The translations under genes and the position numbers were made by a program. Under the pieces are notes generated by a model. The model saw nothing but the letters and a program-made list of their open reading frames with translations, was not told where the DNA came from and ran no database searches. This document shows, one piece after another, positions 15,887 through 26,340 of a DNA stretch of 64,000 nt; within the stretch, counting starts at the first letter, position 1; each line of letters starts with the position of its first letter. The stretch is from Curtobacterium sp. L6-1 (GTDB taxonomy: Bacteria > Actinomycetota > Actinomycetes > Actinomycetales > Microbacteriaceae): contig NZ_CP076544.1 in NCBI RefSeq assembly GCF_018885305.1, positions 3,162,001 to 3,226,000 of the forward strand, given 5' to 3'.

Positions 15887-17224
15887 CTACTTCGAGACCG
15901 AGCCCTGGATGGCGCTCTGGTACACGGGCTTGTTGTCCGCGTCGAACTTGTAGATGCCGATGTAGGCGCTCGACGGGTCGTTCTTCTCGTCGAACGGACC
16001 GATGCCGGACGGGCCGGTGTAGTGGATGTCCTTCCCACCGTCGAGCAGCGTCTTGCACTCCTTGAAGGTGGAGCACTCGGTGCCGCCGTCCGCACCGGAC
16101 ACCGCGGCCATGTTGGCCTGGATGGTGCCGGAGTCGGTGCCCTTGCCCTTCACCGCGGCGAGGGCGGCGAGGGTGGTGGCGTCGTAGGACTCGGCCGCGT
16201 ACGAGAAGTCGGCCAGGTCCTTGTTGGAGGACTTCTTGTAGAAGTCGACGAGACGCTTCTTCAGGTCGTCCTTCGGGCTGGCGCCGGGGATGGTGCCCTG
16301 CGCGCCGTCGAGGGTGCCCTTGTCGAAGTCCTTCGAGTAGTCCGCGGTGTTGCCGTCGGACATGTAGATCTTCGCCTTGTTCCCCTGCGAGACGAGCTCG
16401 GGGATGATCGACTTCGTCTCGTCGAAGGCCAGCACGACGATCGCGTCGGGCTTCGCGGCGAGGGCCGCGGTCACCTCGGACGAGAACGTGGTCTGTCCGG
16501 GCGGGAACTCCTGGCCCTTGCCCTTCGCGCCGTAGACGACCTGACCGCCGGCGGCCTCGACGGCCTCCTGCACGGAGTTACGCAGGCCGGTGCCGTACGT
16601 GTCGTTGAAGACGAGGAAGGCGACCTTGGCGTTGCCGTCACCGGTGACGAGCTGCCCGAGGGCGGATCCCTGCACGGAGTCCGGCGGAGCGGTGCGGTAG
16701 TAGTGCGACGAGTAGCCGGACAGGTCCGTCGCCGTGTTGGCCGGCGAGATCTGCACCATGCAGTTGCTCGTCAGCTGGTCGATCACGTTGAGCGTGACCG
16801 AGGAGGACTCGGCGCCGATGACGACCGGCACCTTCGCGTTGACGAGCTTCGTCGCGGCCGAGCTCGACACGGTCATGTCGTTGCTGTCACCGGAGTCGGT
16901 GGCGGGGTCGATCGTGACGTCCTCGTCCAGCACGCCACCGGCGGAGTTGATGTCCTCGACGGCGAGGCCGACACCGGACTCGGCGGGCGGGTTGAGGTAC
17001 GCGAGCGAACCGGTGAGCGGCAGGATCGTGCCGATCTTCAGCGGGTCGGTGCTGGGCGACGAGGGGGCCTCGCAGCTCGCCGCCGGGTCCTTCTTCGCGC
17101 CGCCGGCCTTGGCCGACTCGGACGCGCCGTCACCGGCGTTGCTCGAGGTGGAGCAGGCGGCCAGGAGCACCGCTGCCGCCCCCGCCAGTGCCAGCGCCGT
17201 GGTGGCGCGGGTGGTTCTGATCAT
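15887..17224 (-). CDS. livK: branched-chain amino acid ABC transporter substrate-binding lipoprotein
   Basis: A 445-residue periplasmic-binding-fold (type I) protein. The lipoprotein signal MIRTTRATTALALAGAAAVL ends in lipobox LAAC with Cys24 as the lipidated residue. After a linker the mature domain starts at PLKIGTILPLTGSLAYL and continues with the Leu/Ile/Val-binding pattern (VVIGAESSSVTLNVIDQ, KVAFLVFNDTYGTGL). It would deliver an amino acid or amide to the LivHM permease encoded at 21.4-23.8 kb on the other strand. ATG at 17224 has AAAGGG upstream. Specificity cannot be read from sequence. Confidence 0.88.
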   Translation of the reverse strand: MIRTTRATTALALAGAAAVLLAACSTSSNAGDGASESAKAGGAKKDPAASCEAPSSPSTDPLKIGTILPLTGSLAYLNPPAESGVGLAVEDINSAGGVLDEDVTIDPATDSGDSNDMTVSSSAATKLVNAKVPVVIGAESSSVTLNVIDQLTSNCMVQISPANTATDLSGYSSHYYRTAPPDSVQGSALGQLVTGDGNAKVAFLVFNDTYGTGLRNSVQEAVEAAGGQVVYGAKGKGQEFPPGQTTFSSEVTAALAAKPDAIVVLAFDETKSIIPELVSQGNKAKIYMSDGNTADYSKDFDKGTLDGAQGTIPGASPKDDLKKRLVDFYKKSSNKDLADFSYAAESYDATTLAALAAVKGKGTDSGTIQANMAAVSGADGGTECSTFKECKTLLDGGKDIHYTGPSGIGPFDEKNDPSSAYIGIYKFDADNKPVYQSAIQGSVSK

Positions 17225-17459
17225 CCGTGGAACCCTTTCTCTGCGCGGAGGCCCTACCGCATCGGGTCGAGCGCGGCGTCTCCGCGTGGGATTGGAGAGA
17301 AAACTAGGGTCGATGTGTTTCGCCCGTGTGACGGAAGGACACACCTGGATGTTTCGTTACATACCCGTGACACTTCTGAACGGGCTCACCGGAACCCCTG
17401 ATCAGGAGTCCGTCTGGACGGTAGTTACGCTCCCGAACAGCCGTCCTGGAGGCGCGGCG

Positions 17460-17465
17460 TACGGT
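17460..17465 (+). promoter_or_regulatory. -10 box for leaderless SDR gene
   Basis: TACGGT ends 8 nt before the ATG at 17474. Confidence 0.5.
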
Positions 17466-17473
17466 CCGCAGGC

Positions 17474-18292
17474 ATGAGCGACACATCCTCCACCACCGTC
17501 TTCCGACCCTCGCGGGCCATCGTCACCGGCGCCGAATCGGGCATCGGCCGTGCCACCGCCGTCGCCCTCGCGGCGGCCGGGATGGACGTCGGCATCACCT
17601 ACCTGTCCGAACCCGACCGTGCCGAGGAGACGGCGGCCGAGATCCGCGGGCTCGGCCGGACGGCGGTCGTCGAGCAGATCGACGTCACCGACCTGGCGGG
17701 TGCCGGCGCCGTCGTGGACCGCCTGGCGGAGCAGCTCGGTGGCGTCGACGTCATCGTGGCGGACGCGGGCACCGGCGACAACGCCCCCTTCCTCGAACTC
17801 ACGCTCGACCAGTGGCGGCACACGGTCGCGACCGACCTCGACGGAGCCTTCGTGACGATCCAGGCCGCCGCTCGACGCATGGTCGCCCAGGGTACCGGCG
17901 GGCGCATCATCGGCATCACGAGCGTCCACGAGCACCAGCCCCGCTACGGTTCGAGCGCCTACGACGCGGCGAAGCACGGGCTCGGCGGTCTGCTCAAGAC
18001 GATCGCCATCGAACTCGCCGAACACGGCATCACCGCGAACGCCGTGGCACCGGGGGAGATCGCCACCCGGATGACCGGCGCCGAGGACGAGGACCCGCAC
18101 ACGATCGACCGCCCGGGCATCCCGCTCGGCCGACCGGGCAACGCGTGGGAGATCGCGGCGGCGGTGGCGTTCCTGGCGTCGCCCGCGTCGTCGTACATCA
18201 CGGGCATCTCACTGCCCGTCGACGGCGGCATGCTGCAGATGGGCCCCCACGGTGGGAGCCACATCACCTCGGACGACTGGCGTTCCGCGTAG
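17474..18292 (+). CDS. SDR family NAD(P)-dependent oxidoreductase
   Basis: A 272-residue classical short-chain dehydrogenase. The cofactor motif is TGAESGIG (18-25); the catalytic triad is S150, Y163 and K167 (SAYDAAKHG), and N at NAVAPGEIATRM marks the product-side loop. The NADAG motif usual in classical SDRs appears as VADAGTG. The C-terminus (GGMLQMGPHGGSHITSDDWRS) is longer than in glucose dehydrogenases. Substrate unknown. The gene stands alone between the two parts of the liv system. Confidence 0.85.
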   Translation: MSDTSSTTVFRPSRAIVTGAESGIGRATAVALAAAGMDVGITYLSEPDRAEETAAEIRGLGRTAVVEQIDVTDLAGAGAVVDRLAEQLGGVDVIVADAGTGDNAPFLELTLDQWRHTVATDLDGAFVTIQAAARRMVAQGTGGRIIGITSVHEHQPRYGSSAYDAAKHGLGGLLKTIAIELAEHGITANAVAPGEIATRMTGAEDEDPHTIDRPGIPLGRPGNAWEIAAAVAFLASPASSYITGISLPVDGGMLQMGPHGGSHITSDDWRSA

Positions 18293-18301
18293 GCGCACCG
18301 G

Positions 18302-18455
18302 GCCGGGTCGCGGGACGCCCCCGTCACCCCGAGACGCCGCTGTCCTCTTGAGACGCCGCTGGTTCCGGCGGCGTCTCGACGGGACAGCGGCGTCGCACGG
18401 GGACGGCGGCGTCTCGCCGCCGCATGGGAACGGGGGCGTCTCGCCGCCGCACACG
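18302..18455. repeat. GGCGTCTC palindrome/array cluster
   Basis: Dense copies of GAGACGCCGC and its complement. A 28-bp palindrome at 18350-18377 (arms 18350-18359 and 18368-18377) differs by one base from the one at 25876-25903. Two further units read GGCGTCTCGCCGCCGCA. It fills the convergent gap between the SDR and AbiEi-like genes and may terminate both. Confidence 0.7.
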
Positions 18456-18476
18456 AGCGGACGCAGACCGGACGGC

Positions 18477-19352
18477 TCATCGGCGATGCGTCCATCCGCG
18501 CCCGAGCGGCAGACCGGCGTCGACGAGCACCGCGCCGAGTCGTGCCGGGTCGCCGGCCTCGGCCATGCCCCAGCGCGCGAATCCACGCACCCGACCGTGA
18601 CGGCGGAGAGCGTCCTCACGCCGCTTCTCGTCCCAGAGTGCATCGCGGTCGTCGTACTTCACGCGCCCGTCGAACTCGCCGACGACGCCTGCCTCCGGCC
18701 ACCAGAAGTCGACGCGGAACGTCCCTCGATCCGTGACGAACGGTTGTTGCAGGACGGGAGCGGGGGCAGCGAGCCGCCGGACGGTGACCCGGCTGATCGA
18801 CTCGCCGGGCGACTCCGCAGCCGCGTCAGCGAACGCCAGCGCAGAGGACGCCTGCCGCACGCCGCGCCGCCCCGCGCTGGCGACCAGCGCCGACGTCAGC
18901 GCGTCCCGATCGAGTGCACTGCTGTGGAGGACGTGGTCGAGCACGACGACGGCGTGCTCGAACGAGGAGGTCCGGGCGACGTCGACGACGGTCCGGAGCA
19001 GGGACGTGGTCCGGACGCCGTCGAGCACCACGACGTCCCCGTCGCCGATCGAGCCGACGTGCCGGACGACGCCGCGACCAGCGTGGGTCTTCGTCGCGCG
19101 GGGGTCGAGCACGTGGAGCCGCCAGTCCGACCGACCGTGCTCCGGCAGACCCCAGAGAGCGGCAGCAGACCGGTGCGACACGATCCCGGGGGCGCGCAAC
19201 GTGGCGACACGAGCGCGGACCACGAGTCGTCGGCGTTCCAGCGGGCTCAGAGCCGACCAGTCGTCGCGCTCGACCGCCACACCGTGGAACAGCCGGACAG
19301 GGTCGGTCAGCGTCGCCGGCAGCGCCGTGAGGATCGTCGATCGCGTCTGCAT
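18477..19352 (-). CDS. AbiEi-like / DUF559-type protein
   Basis: A 291-residue protein. The N-terminal half (GIVSHRSAAALWGLPEHG, then a VRHVGSI and TTSLLRTVVDVAR pattern) resembles the type IV antitoxin AbiEi fold common in actinobacteria. The C-terminal part (FRVDFWWPEAGVVGEFDGRV, then KYDD...EKRREDALR) has the D-x(n)-E-x-D/K layout of DUF559/Vsr-like nuclease folds. No AbiEii-type nucleotidyltransferase toxin gene is adjacent. The ATG at 19352 is the likeliest start; the frame stays open to 19424. A defence or regulatory role is possible but unproven. Confidence 0.65.
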   Translation of the reverse strand: MQTRSTILTALPATLTDPVRLFHGVAVERDDWSALSPLERRRLVVRARVATLRAPGIVSHRSAAALWGLPEHGRSDWRLHVLDPRATKTHAGRGVVRHVGSIGDGDVVVLDGVRTTSLLRTVVDVARTSSFEHAVVVLDHVLHSSALDRDALTSALVASAGRRGVRQASSALAFADAAAESPGESISRVTVRRLAAPAPVLQQPFVTDRGTFRVDFWWPEAGVVGEFDGRVKYDDRDALWDEKRREDALRRHGRVRGFARWGMAEAGDPARLGAVLVDAGLPLGRGWTHRR

Positions 19353-19483
19353 GCGACGACGGTGCCAGCGGGAGGCGCGCCGAGCCGGCACGCGGGGCGG
19401 ACCGGTGGAGAGCCTCCCGGCCACGGCCGTCTGTGCAGGGGCAGACGGAACGCCCCCGTCAGCACGAGACGCCGCGCGAACGA

Positions 19484-19513
19484 CGAAACGCCGCCGAATT
19501 CGGCGGCGTTTCG
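19484..19513 (-). terminator. guaB terminator inside a GGCGTCTC repeat
   Basis: A perfect 30-bp palindrome centred at 19498/19499 (arms CGAAACGCCGCCGAA and complement). It is nested in a longer imperfect inverted repeat from about 19466 to 19534 that begins GAGACGCCG and ends CGGCGTCTC. It lies 49 bp beyond the guaB stop. Confidence 0.75.
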
Positions 19514-19562
19514 CGTGTTCGGCGGCGTCTCGGCGCCCGACCCGGCCCGGCCCGACCCGGGG

Positions 19563-21383
<1,821 letters not shown>

Positions 21384-22799
21384 GTGGGTTCCATCACTCC
21401 GCCGGGGTCAGCGCTGGCGCGCCGACTCCGCCGTGGGGCACCAGGCCGCCGTCGCCTGGTCCTCGCCGCCGTGCTCTTCCTCGCCTTCCTCGCCACCTTC
21501 GCCGTCGACTGGGCCCTCTCGCCCGCGGCCGGTGCGGCGACCAGCGCCCCCTCCGCCAGCAGCGCGCCCGCGAGCACCGGGCCCTGCACCGTCAGCCCGA
21601 CGAACGGCTGCATCCAGGGCACCATCCTCGACTCCGGTCGGAAGCCCGCCGAGAGTGTCGGCGTCGACGTCACGGGCCCCGGCTCGTTCACGGGGTCCTC
21701 GACGACGAACGCCGACGGCCGGTGGTCGGTCAGCATCCCGGCAGCCGGGTCGTACACGGTCAAGGTCGACCAGGACACCCTGCCGAAGGGGCAGTTCCTC
21801 ACCGACGCGAAGGACGCCGAGCGCACCGTCCAGGGCAACCTGAACGCCAACGCCGGCACGATCTTCCAGCTCTCCGACCAGGAGGGCGCGACGACCGACA
21901 CCGGGGCCACGAGCGTCACGGCCGCACGGTTCTGGCAGCAGTTCGCGTCGGGCATCCGCCTCGGCCTGCTCATCGCCCTCGCCTCGATCGGTCTGTCGCT
22001 CATCTACGGCACCACCGGCCTGTCGAGCTTCTCGCACGGTGAGCAGGTGACCCTCGGTGGCCTCCTCGCGTACGTGTTCGCCAACCAGCTCGGGTGGAAC
22101 ATCTGGCTCGCCGGCCTCGTGACGGTGCTGCTCTGCGCCGCGACCGGGTACCTGCAGGACGCAGGCATCTGGAAGCCGCTCCGCAAGCGCCGGATCAGCC
22201 TGACCCAGCTCATGATCGTGACGATCGGCCTGTCGATCGCCGCCCAGTACGCGTTCCAGTACTTCTTCGGCGCCTCGACCGTCCGCATCCAGCAGGGCAA
22301 CCCCGAGACGGTGACGTTCGCGGGCATCACGCTGACCGTGCAGTCCTACGTCGCCATGGGCATCGCGCTCGTCGTGCTCGTCGGCACCGGGCTCTTCCTC
22401 GCGAAGACCCGCTTCGGCCGGGCCACCCGCGCGGTGTCCGACAACCCGGCGCTCGCCGCGGCCTCGGGCATCGACGTCGACCGGGTCATCCGGTTCGTGT
22501 GGACGCTCGCCGCCGGTCTCGCCGGACTCTCCGGTGTGATGCTCGGCCTCGTGCTGAACGGCGTGAACTGGCAGACCGGTCTGCAGCTGCTGCTCCTCAT
22601 GTTCGCCTCGGTGACCCTCGGTGGTCTCGGCACGGCGTACGGCGCGCTCGTCGGCTCGATGATCATCGGCGTCGTCGTGGAGCTCACGAACCTGGTGCTC
22701 CCCGGTGACTTCAAGTACGCCACCGCCCTCGTCATCCTCATCCTCATCCTGCTGTTCCGGCCGCAGGGCATCTTCGGCCGTGCCGAGCGGATCGGCTAA
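21384..22799 (+). CDS. livH: branched-chain amino acid ABC permease LivH with N-terminal extracytoplasmic domain
   Basis: A 471-residue permease, much longer than the usual 290-310. Residues 24-46 form a first hydrophobic segment; about 66-165 make an extracytoplasmic domain with [40 protein letters not shown] and two cysteines (C68, C76), resembling a carboxypeptidase-regulatory-like beta-sandwich. The LivH core (about 185-471) begins with [23 protein letters not shown] at 21384 has GAGAGG upstream. It forms the channel with LivM. The extra domain may bind substrate or the envelope; its role is unknown. Confidence 0.9.
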   Translation: MGSITPPGSALARRLRRGAPGRRRLVLAAVLFLAFLATFAVDWALSPAAGAATSAPSASSAPASTGPCTVSPTNGCIQGTILDSGRKPAESVGVDVTGPGSFTGSSTTNADGRWSVSIPAAGSYTVKVDQDTLPKGQFLTDAKDAERTVQGNLNANAGTIFQLSDQEGATTDTGATSVTAARFWQQFASGIRLGLLIALASIGLSLIYGTTGLSSFSHGEQVTLGGLLAYVFANQLGWNIWLAGLVTVLLCAATGYLQDAGIWKPLRKRRISLTQLMIVTIGLSIAAQYAFQYFFGASTVRIQQGNPETVTFAGITLTVQSYVAMGIALVVLVGTGLFLAKTRFGRATRAVSDNPALAAASGIDVDRVIRFVWTLAAGLAGLSGVMLGLVLNGVNWQTGLQLLLLMFASVTLGGLGTAYGALVGSMIIGVVVELTNLVLPGDFKYATALVILILILLFRPQGIFGRAERIG

Positions 22800-22810
22800 G
22801 GAGCACCCGC

Positions 22811-23797
22811 ATGGACTACATCCTCCAACTGCTCAGCTCGCTGACGCAGGAAGCACTCGCCCCGACGACCGCGGCCTTCGCGCTCGCGGCGATCGGCCTC
22901 AACGTGCACTTCGGTCTCACCGGTCTGGTGAACATGGGCCAGGCGGCGTTCCTGCTGCTCGGCGCGTACGGCTTCGCGATCTCGATCACGAACGGCCTGC
23001 CCTTCGGCCTGGCGGTCCTGGTCGCCCTGGCCATCGCGATCGTCTTCGCCGTCATCCTCGGCATCCCGACCCTGCGGTTGCGGGGGGACTACCTGGCGAT
23101 CGTGACGATCTCCGGCGCCGAGATCATCCGCATGGTCGGACGCTCGAGCCTGCTCACCGACACCACGGGTGGCTCGAACGGCATCACCGGCTCGAGCTAC
23201 CGCGAACCGTTCAACGCGCTGAGCTTCCTGCCCGACGGCACCACGACGATCCTCTGGTTCAGCTACTCGAACAACGGCGTCAACGGCTGGTGGATCCGCA
23301 TCGTCGGCTGGGGCCTCGTCGCCCTGTTCACCCTCGTGCTGTTCCTCCTCATGCGCAGCCCCTGGGGTCGCGTCGTGAAGGCCATCCGCGAGGACGAGGA
23401 CGCCGTCCGCTCCCTCGGCAAGAACGTCTACTCCTACAAGATGCAGGCGCTCGTGTTCGGTGGCGCGCTCGGCGCCCTCGCCGGGATCATCTACGTCCTG
23501 CCGAGTTCGGTGCAGCCGGACGCGATGGGCCGCTCGATGACGTTCTTCATCTGGACGGCGCTCATCCTCGGTGGTGCCGCGACGGTGTTCGGCCCGGTGC
23601 TCGGCGCGGTCCTGTTCTTCGTCGTCCGGCTCTTCATCCGCACCCTCGCGGGTGACTTCATCCCGAACTCGATCATGAGCGCCCAGCAGGCCGAGCAGTT
23701 CTCGTACGTGCTCGTCGGCGTCGCGCTCATGCTCCTCATCGTCTTCCGCCCACAGGGACTCCTGGGGAACAAGAAGGAGCTGACGTTCAGTGTCTGA
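22811..23797 (+). CDS. livM: branched-chain amino acid ABC permease LivM
   Basis: A 328-residue permease with about nine membrane spans. GLNVHFGLTGLVNMGQAAFLL and RLRGDYLAIVTISGAEIIR are typical LivM motifs, and WGRVVKAIREDEDAVRSLG is the cytoplasmic coupling loop that contacts the ATPases. ATG at 22811 follows AAGGAG by 8 nt. It sits 11 bp after livH and overlaps livG by 8 bp. Confidence 0.94.
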   Translation: MDYILQLLSSLTQEALAPTTAAFALAAIGLNVHFGLTGLVNMGQAAFLLLGAYGFAISITNGLPFGLAVLVALAIAIVFAVILGIPTLRLRGDYLAIVTISGAEIIRMVGRSSLLTDTTGGSNGITGSSYREPFNALSFLPDGTTTILWFSYSNNGVNGWWIRIVGWGLVALFTLVLFLLMRSPWGRVVKAIREDEDAVRSLGKNVYSYKMQALVFGGALGALAGIIYVLPSSVQPDAMGRSMTFFIWTALILGGAATVFGPVLGAVLFFVVRLFIRTLAGDFIPNSIMSAQQAEQFSYVLVGVALMLLIVFRPQGLLGNKKELTFSV

Positions 23798-24758
23798 CGC
23801 AACCCCCACGACCGACACCGGCCGCACCGCCACCGACGCGACGGGCATCGCCAGGACGCCCGGCGCCGCGAAGCCCGACGCGATCCTCACGGTCGACAAC
23901 ATCACCCGCAAGTTCGGCGGCATGACCGCGGTCGACGTCGACCACCTCGAGGTCCAGCGCGGCGCCATCACGGCGCTCATCGGCCCGAACGGCGCTGGCA
24001 AGACCACCTTCTTCAACCTGCTCACCGGCTTCGACAAGCCGTCGAGCGGCAAGGAGGCCCGCTGGCAGTTCAACGGGAAGACGCTCGGCAACACCGGGGC
24101 CGCGAAGGTCGCCCGGGCCGGTATGGTCCGCACCTTCCAGTTGACGAAGGCGCTGTCCCGCCTGACCGTCATGCAGAACATGCTGCTCGGCGCGAAGGAC
24201 CAGCCCGGCGAGAACTTCTTCGCCGCCCTGGTGTCCCCGGTGTGGAAGAAGCGCGAGCAGGAGATCACGGCGAAGGCCGAGGACCTCCTCGCCCGCTTCA
24301 AGCTCCTCGAGAAGAAGGACGACTACGCCGGTTCGCTCTCGGGCGGCCAGCGGAAGCTCCTCGAGATGGCCCGCGCGCTGATGTCCGACCCGACGATGAT
24401 CATGCTCGACGAGCCGATGGCCGGCGTGAACCCCGCGCTGACCCAGTCGCTCCTCGGGCACATCCAGTCCCTGCGCGACGACGGCATGACCGTGCTCTTC
24501 GTCGAGCACGACATGCACATGGTCCGGCACATCTCGGACTGGGTCGTCGTCATGGCCGAGGGCAAGGTCGTCGCCGAGGGCCCGGCCGCCACCGTCATGG
24601 ACGACCAGGCCGTCATCGACGCCTACCTCGGCGCCCACCACGACACCGACCTGGGCGACGACTCGCTCCTCACCGAGGAGACCTACGAGGAACTCGCCGA
24701 CGAGGTCGCAGAAGAGGACGCGGCGGACGCCGCCGACGAAGGGAAGGCGACCCGATGA
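23790..24758 (+). CDS. livG: branched-chain amino acid ABC ATPase LivG
   Basis: A 322-residue ATPase. Walker A is GPNGAGKTT, the signature is LSGGQRKLLEMARALM, Walker B is MIMLDEPMAG and the H-loop is FVEHDM. A 30-residue Thr/Ala-rich N-terminal extension and a strongly acidic C-terminal tail (about 290-315) are unusual additions. The GTG start lies inside livM, so translation is coupled. It couples ATP hydrolysis to LivHM transport together with LivF. Confidence 0.93.
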   Translation: MSDATPTTDTGRTATDATGIARTPGAAKPDAILTVDNITRKFGGMTAVDVDHLEVQRGAITALIGPNGAGKTTFFNLLTGFDKPSSGKEARWQFNGKTLGNTGAAKVARAGMVRTFQLTKALSRLTVMQNMLLGAKDQPGENFFAALVSPVWKKREQEITAKAEDLLARFKLLEKKDDYAGSLSGGQRKLLEMARALMSDPTMIMLDEPMAGVNPALTQSLLGHIQSLRDDGMTVLFVEHDMHMVRHISDWVVVMAEGKVVAEGPAATVMDDQAVIDAYLGAHHDTDLGDDSLLTEETYEELADEVAEEDAADAADEGKATR

Positions 24759-25618
24759 CGGACGCGACGAACGGCACCGGCGCGGGCCGGGCCTCCAGTC
24801 CGGAGCCGGCGGCCGTGGCCGTCACACCGGGCGGCACGACCCCGGGCGGTGCGCCGGTCGGCGGGACCGCCGTGCAGGACCGCGAGCCCGTGATGCGCGC
24901 GAGCAACCTGGTCGCCGGGTACCTGCCGGGCGTCAACATCCTCAACGGCTGCGACCTGGAGTGCTACCCGGGCGAGCTCATCGGCATCATCGGCCCGAAC
25001 GGTGCCGGGAAGTCGACGCTCCTCAAGGCGCTGTTCGGCCTGGTGAACATCCGCGAGGGCTCGGTGACGCTGCAGGGCGAGGACATCACGAACCTCAAGG
25101 CGAACAAGCTCGTGCAGGCCGGCGTCGGCTTCGTGCCGCAGACGAACAACGTCTTCCCGTCGCTCTCCATCGAGGAGAACCTGCAGATGGGGCTGTACCT
25201 GCGGCCGAAGAAGTTCAGCGAGCGGCTCGAGGTCATCTACGACCTGTTCCCCGTCCTCGGGCAGCGCAAGGGCCAGCGTGCCGGATCGCTCTCCGGTGGT
25301 GAGCGGCAGTCGGTCGCGATGGCGCGGGCGCTCATGATGGACCCGAAGGTGCTGCTGCTCGACGAGCCGAGTGCCGGGCTGTCGCCGGTCCGACAGGACG
25401 AGACGTTCATCCGCACGCGTCGGATCAACAAGGCCGGCGTCTCGGTGATCATGGTCGAGCAGAACGCCCGTCGCTGCCTGCAGATCTGTGACCGCGGCTA
25501 CGTCCTCGACCAGGGGCGGAACGCCTACTCGGGCACCGGGAAGGAGCTCGCCGACGACCCGAAGGTCATCGAGCTCTACCTCGGGACGCTCGCCAAGGAC
25601 GTCGACGGCGCTCGCTGA
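24755..25618 (+). CDS. livF: branched-chain amino acid ABC ATPase LivF
   Basis: A 287-residue ATPase. Walker A is GPNGAGKST, the signature is LSGGERQSVAMARALM, Walker B is VLLLDEPSAGLSP and the H-loop is MVEQN, as usual for LivF. A Gly/Ala/Pro-rich extension of about 45 residues precedes the core. The ATG overlaps the livG stop (ATGA), and it is the last gene of the operon. Downstream lies the largest repeat cluster of the window. Confidence 0.93.
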   Translation: MTDATNGTGAGRASSPEPAAVAVTPGGTTPGGAPVGGTAVQDREPVMRASNLVAGYLPGVNILNGCDLECYPGELIGIIGPNGAGKSTLLKALFGLVNIREGSVTLQGEDITNLKANKLVQAGVGFVPQTNNVFPSLSIEENLQMGLYLRPKKFSERLEVIYDLFPVLGQRKGQRAGSLSGGERQSVAMARALMMDPKVLLLDEPSAGLSPVRQDETFIRTRRINKAGVSVIMVEQNARRCLQICDRGYVLDQGRNAYSGTGKELADDPKVIELYLGTLAKDVDGAR

Positions 25619-25723
25619 GCCCGTCGACCCGCGGGTGTCGCTGTGGGGGCGGCATCCGCGACCGGTGGGGCCGTGCAGGCTGCGCGATGCGCGCCGCACG
25701 GCCCCGCTCTCGTGTCCGGGGCG

Positions 25724-25858
25724 GACGCCGGCGTCTCGCCGGGACGCCGGTGTCTCGCCGGGACGCCGGTGTCTCACTGGGACGCCGGTGTCTTGCCCGA
25801 GACACCGGTGGCTTGCAGGGACGCCGGTGTCTTGCCGAGACGCCGGTGTCTCACCCGA
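25724..25858. repeat. 19-bp tandem array A (GACGCCGGTGTCTCGCCGG)
   Basis: Seven units of 19-20 bp with few changes, directly repeated without spacers, beginning about 100 bp after livF. Confidence 0.85.
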
Positions 25859-25875
25859 GACGCCGCCGAAGCGGC

Positions 25876-25903
25876 GAGACGCCGCCGGTTCCGGCGGCGT
25901 CTC
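25876..25903 (+). terminator. palindrome between two arrays, likely liv operon terminator
   Basis: Arms GAGACGCCGCCGG (25876-25888) and complement (25891-25903) with a 2-nt centre. It is a near-identical copy of the palindrome at 18350-18377. It lies about 260 bp after livF, so it could also be purely a repeat element. Confidence 0.6.
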
Positions 25904-25912
25904 AAGCATTGT

Positions 25913-25995
25913 GCGGCGTCCCGCGTACCGGGCGGCGTCTCGCGTACCGGGCGGTGTCCCGCGTACCGGGCGGCGTCCCGCGTACCGGGCGGCGT
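25913..25995. repeat. 19-bp tandem array B (GCGGCGTCCCGCGTACCGG)
   Basis: Four full units (25913, 25932, 25951 and 25970) and a partial fifth. It has the same 19-bp period as array A but a different sequence, sharing only the GGCGTC core. Confidence 0.85.
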
Positions 25996-26053
25996 CCCGT
26001 GCCTCCCGCGCCTCCGTCCGGCCGGGAGGCCCGTCCCACCACCACCGGTCGGG

Positions 26054-26059
26054 TACCGT
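26054..26059 (+). promoter_or_regulatory. -10 box for leaderless small membrane gene
   Basis: TACCGT ends 6 nt before the GTG at 26066. Confidence 0.55.
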
Positions 26060-26065
26060 TCGAGC

Positions 26066-26260
26066 GTGGAACGCTTCTCCGACCGGGCGATGGACGCCCT
26101 CGTGTGGGTGGTGTTCGTCGTCCTGTTCGTCGGTGCGGCCCTGGTCGTGAAGGTCGCGGCCGCACTCCTCGTCGTGCTGATCGTGCTGGCCCTGCTGCTC
26201 GGGCTGACGCTCCGGGTGCTCCGCCGCACCCGCTCCACGCGGCGCCGCGGGCCGCACTGA
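26066..26260 (+). CDS. small two-span membrane protein
   Basis: A 64-residue protein with hydrophobic segments DALVWVVFVVLFVGAALVV and AAALLVVLIVLALLLGLTL and a basic end (RRTRSTRRRGPH). The frame is supported by a -10 box 6 nt upstream of GTG. No family is recognised. It may be a membrane regulator peptide or an assembly factor; nothing in the context decides. Confidence 0.6.
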   Translation: MERFSDRAMDALVWVVFVVLFVGAALVVKVAAALLVVLIVLALLLGLTLRVLRRTRSTRRRGPH

Positions 26261-26328
26261 ACCACGGACCGCACGCACCGGCAGCAGGCAACGACCGTCC
26301 GGCCGTGCCAGCGCGGGACCCCGCCCGG

Positions 26329-26334
26329 TAGGGT
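26329..26334 (+). promoter_or_regulatory. -10 box for leaderless guaB3
   Basis: TAGGGT ends 6 nt before the GTG at 26341. The identical arrangement precedes purN. Confidence 0.6.
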
Positions 26335-26340
26335 TGCCGG

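Noticed and set aside
15815-17401. A 528-codon plus-strand frame opposite the livK-type gene
   Set aside because: The minus-strand protein has a lipobox, a binding-protein fold and a terminator; the plus-strand frame has no motif.
25724-25995. CRISPR array
   Set aside because: Units are 19 bp and directly abutting with no unique spacers, and no cas genes are present.
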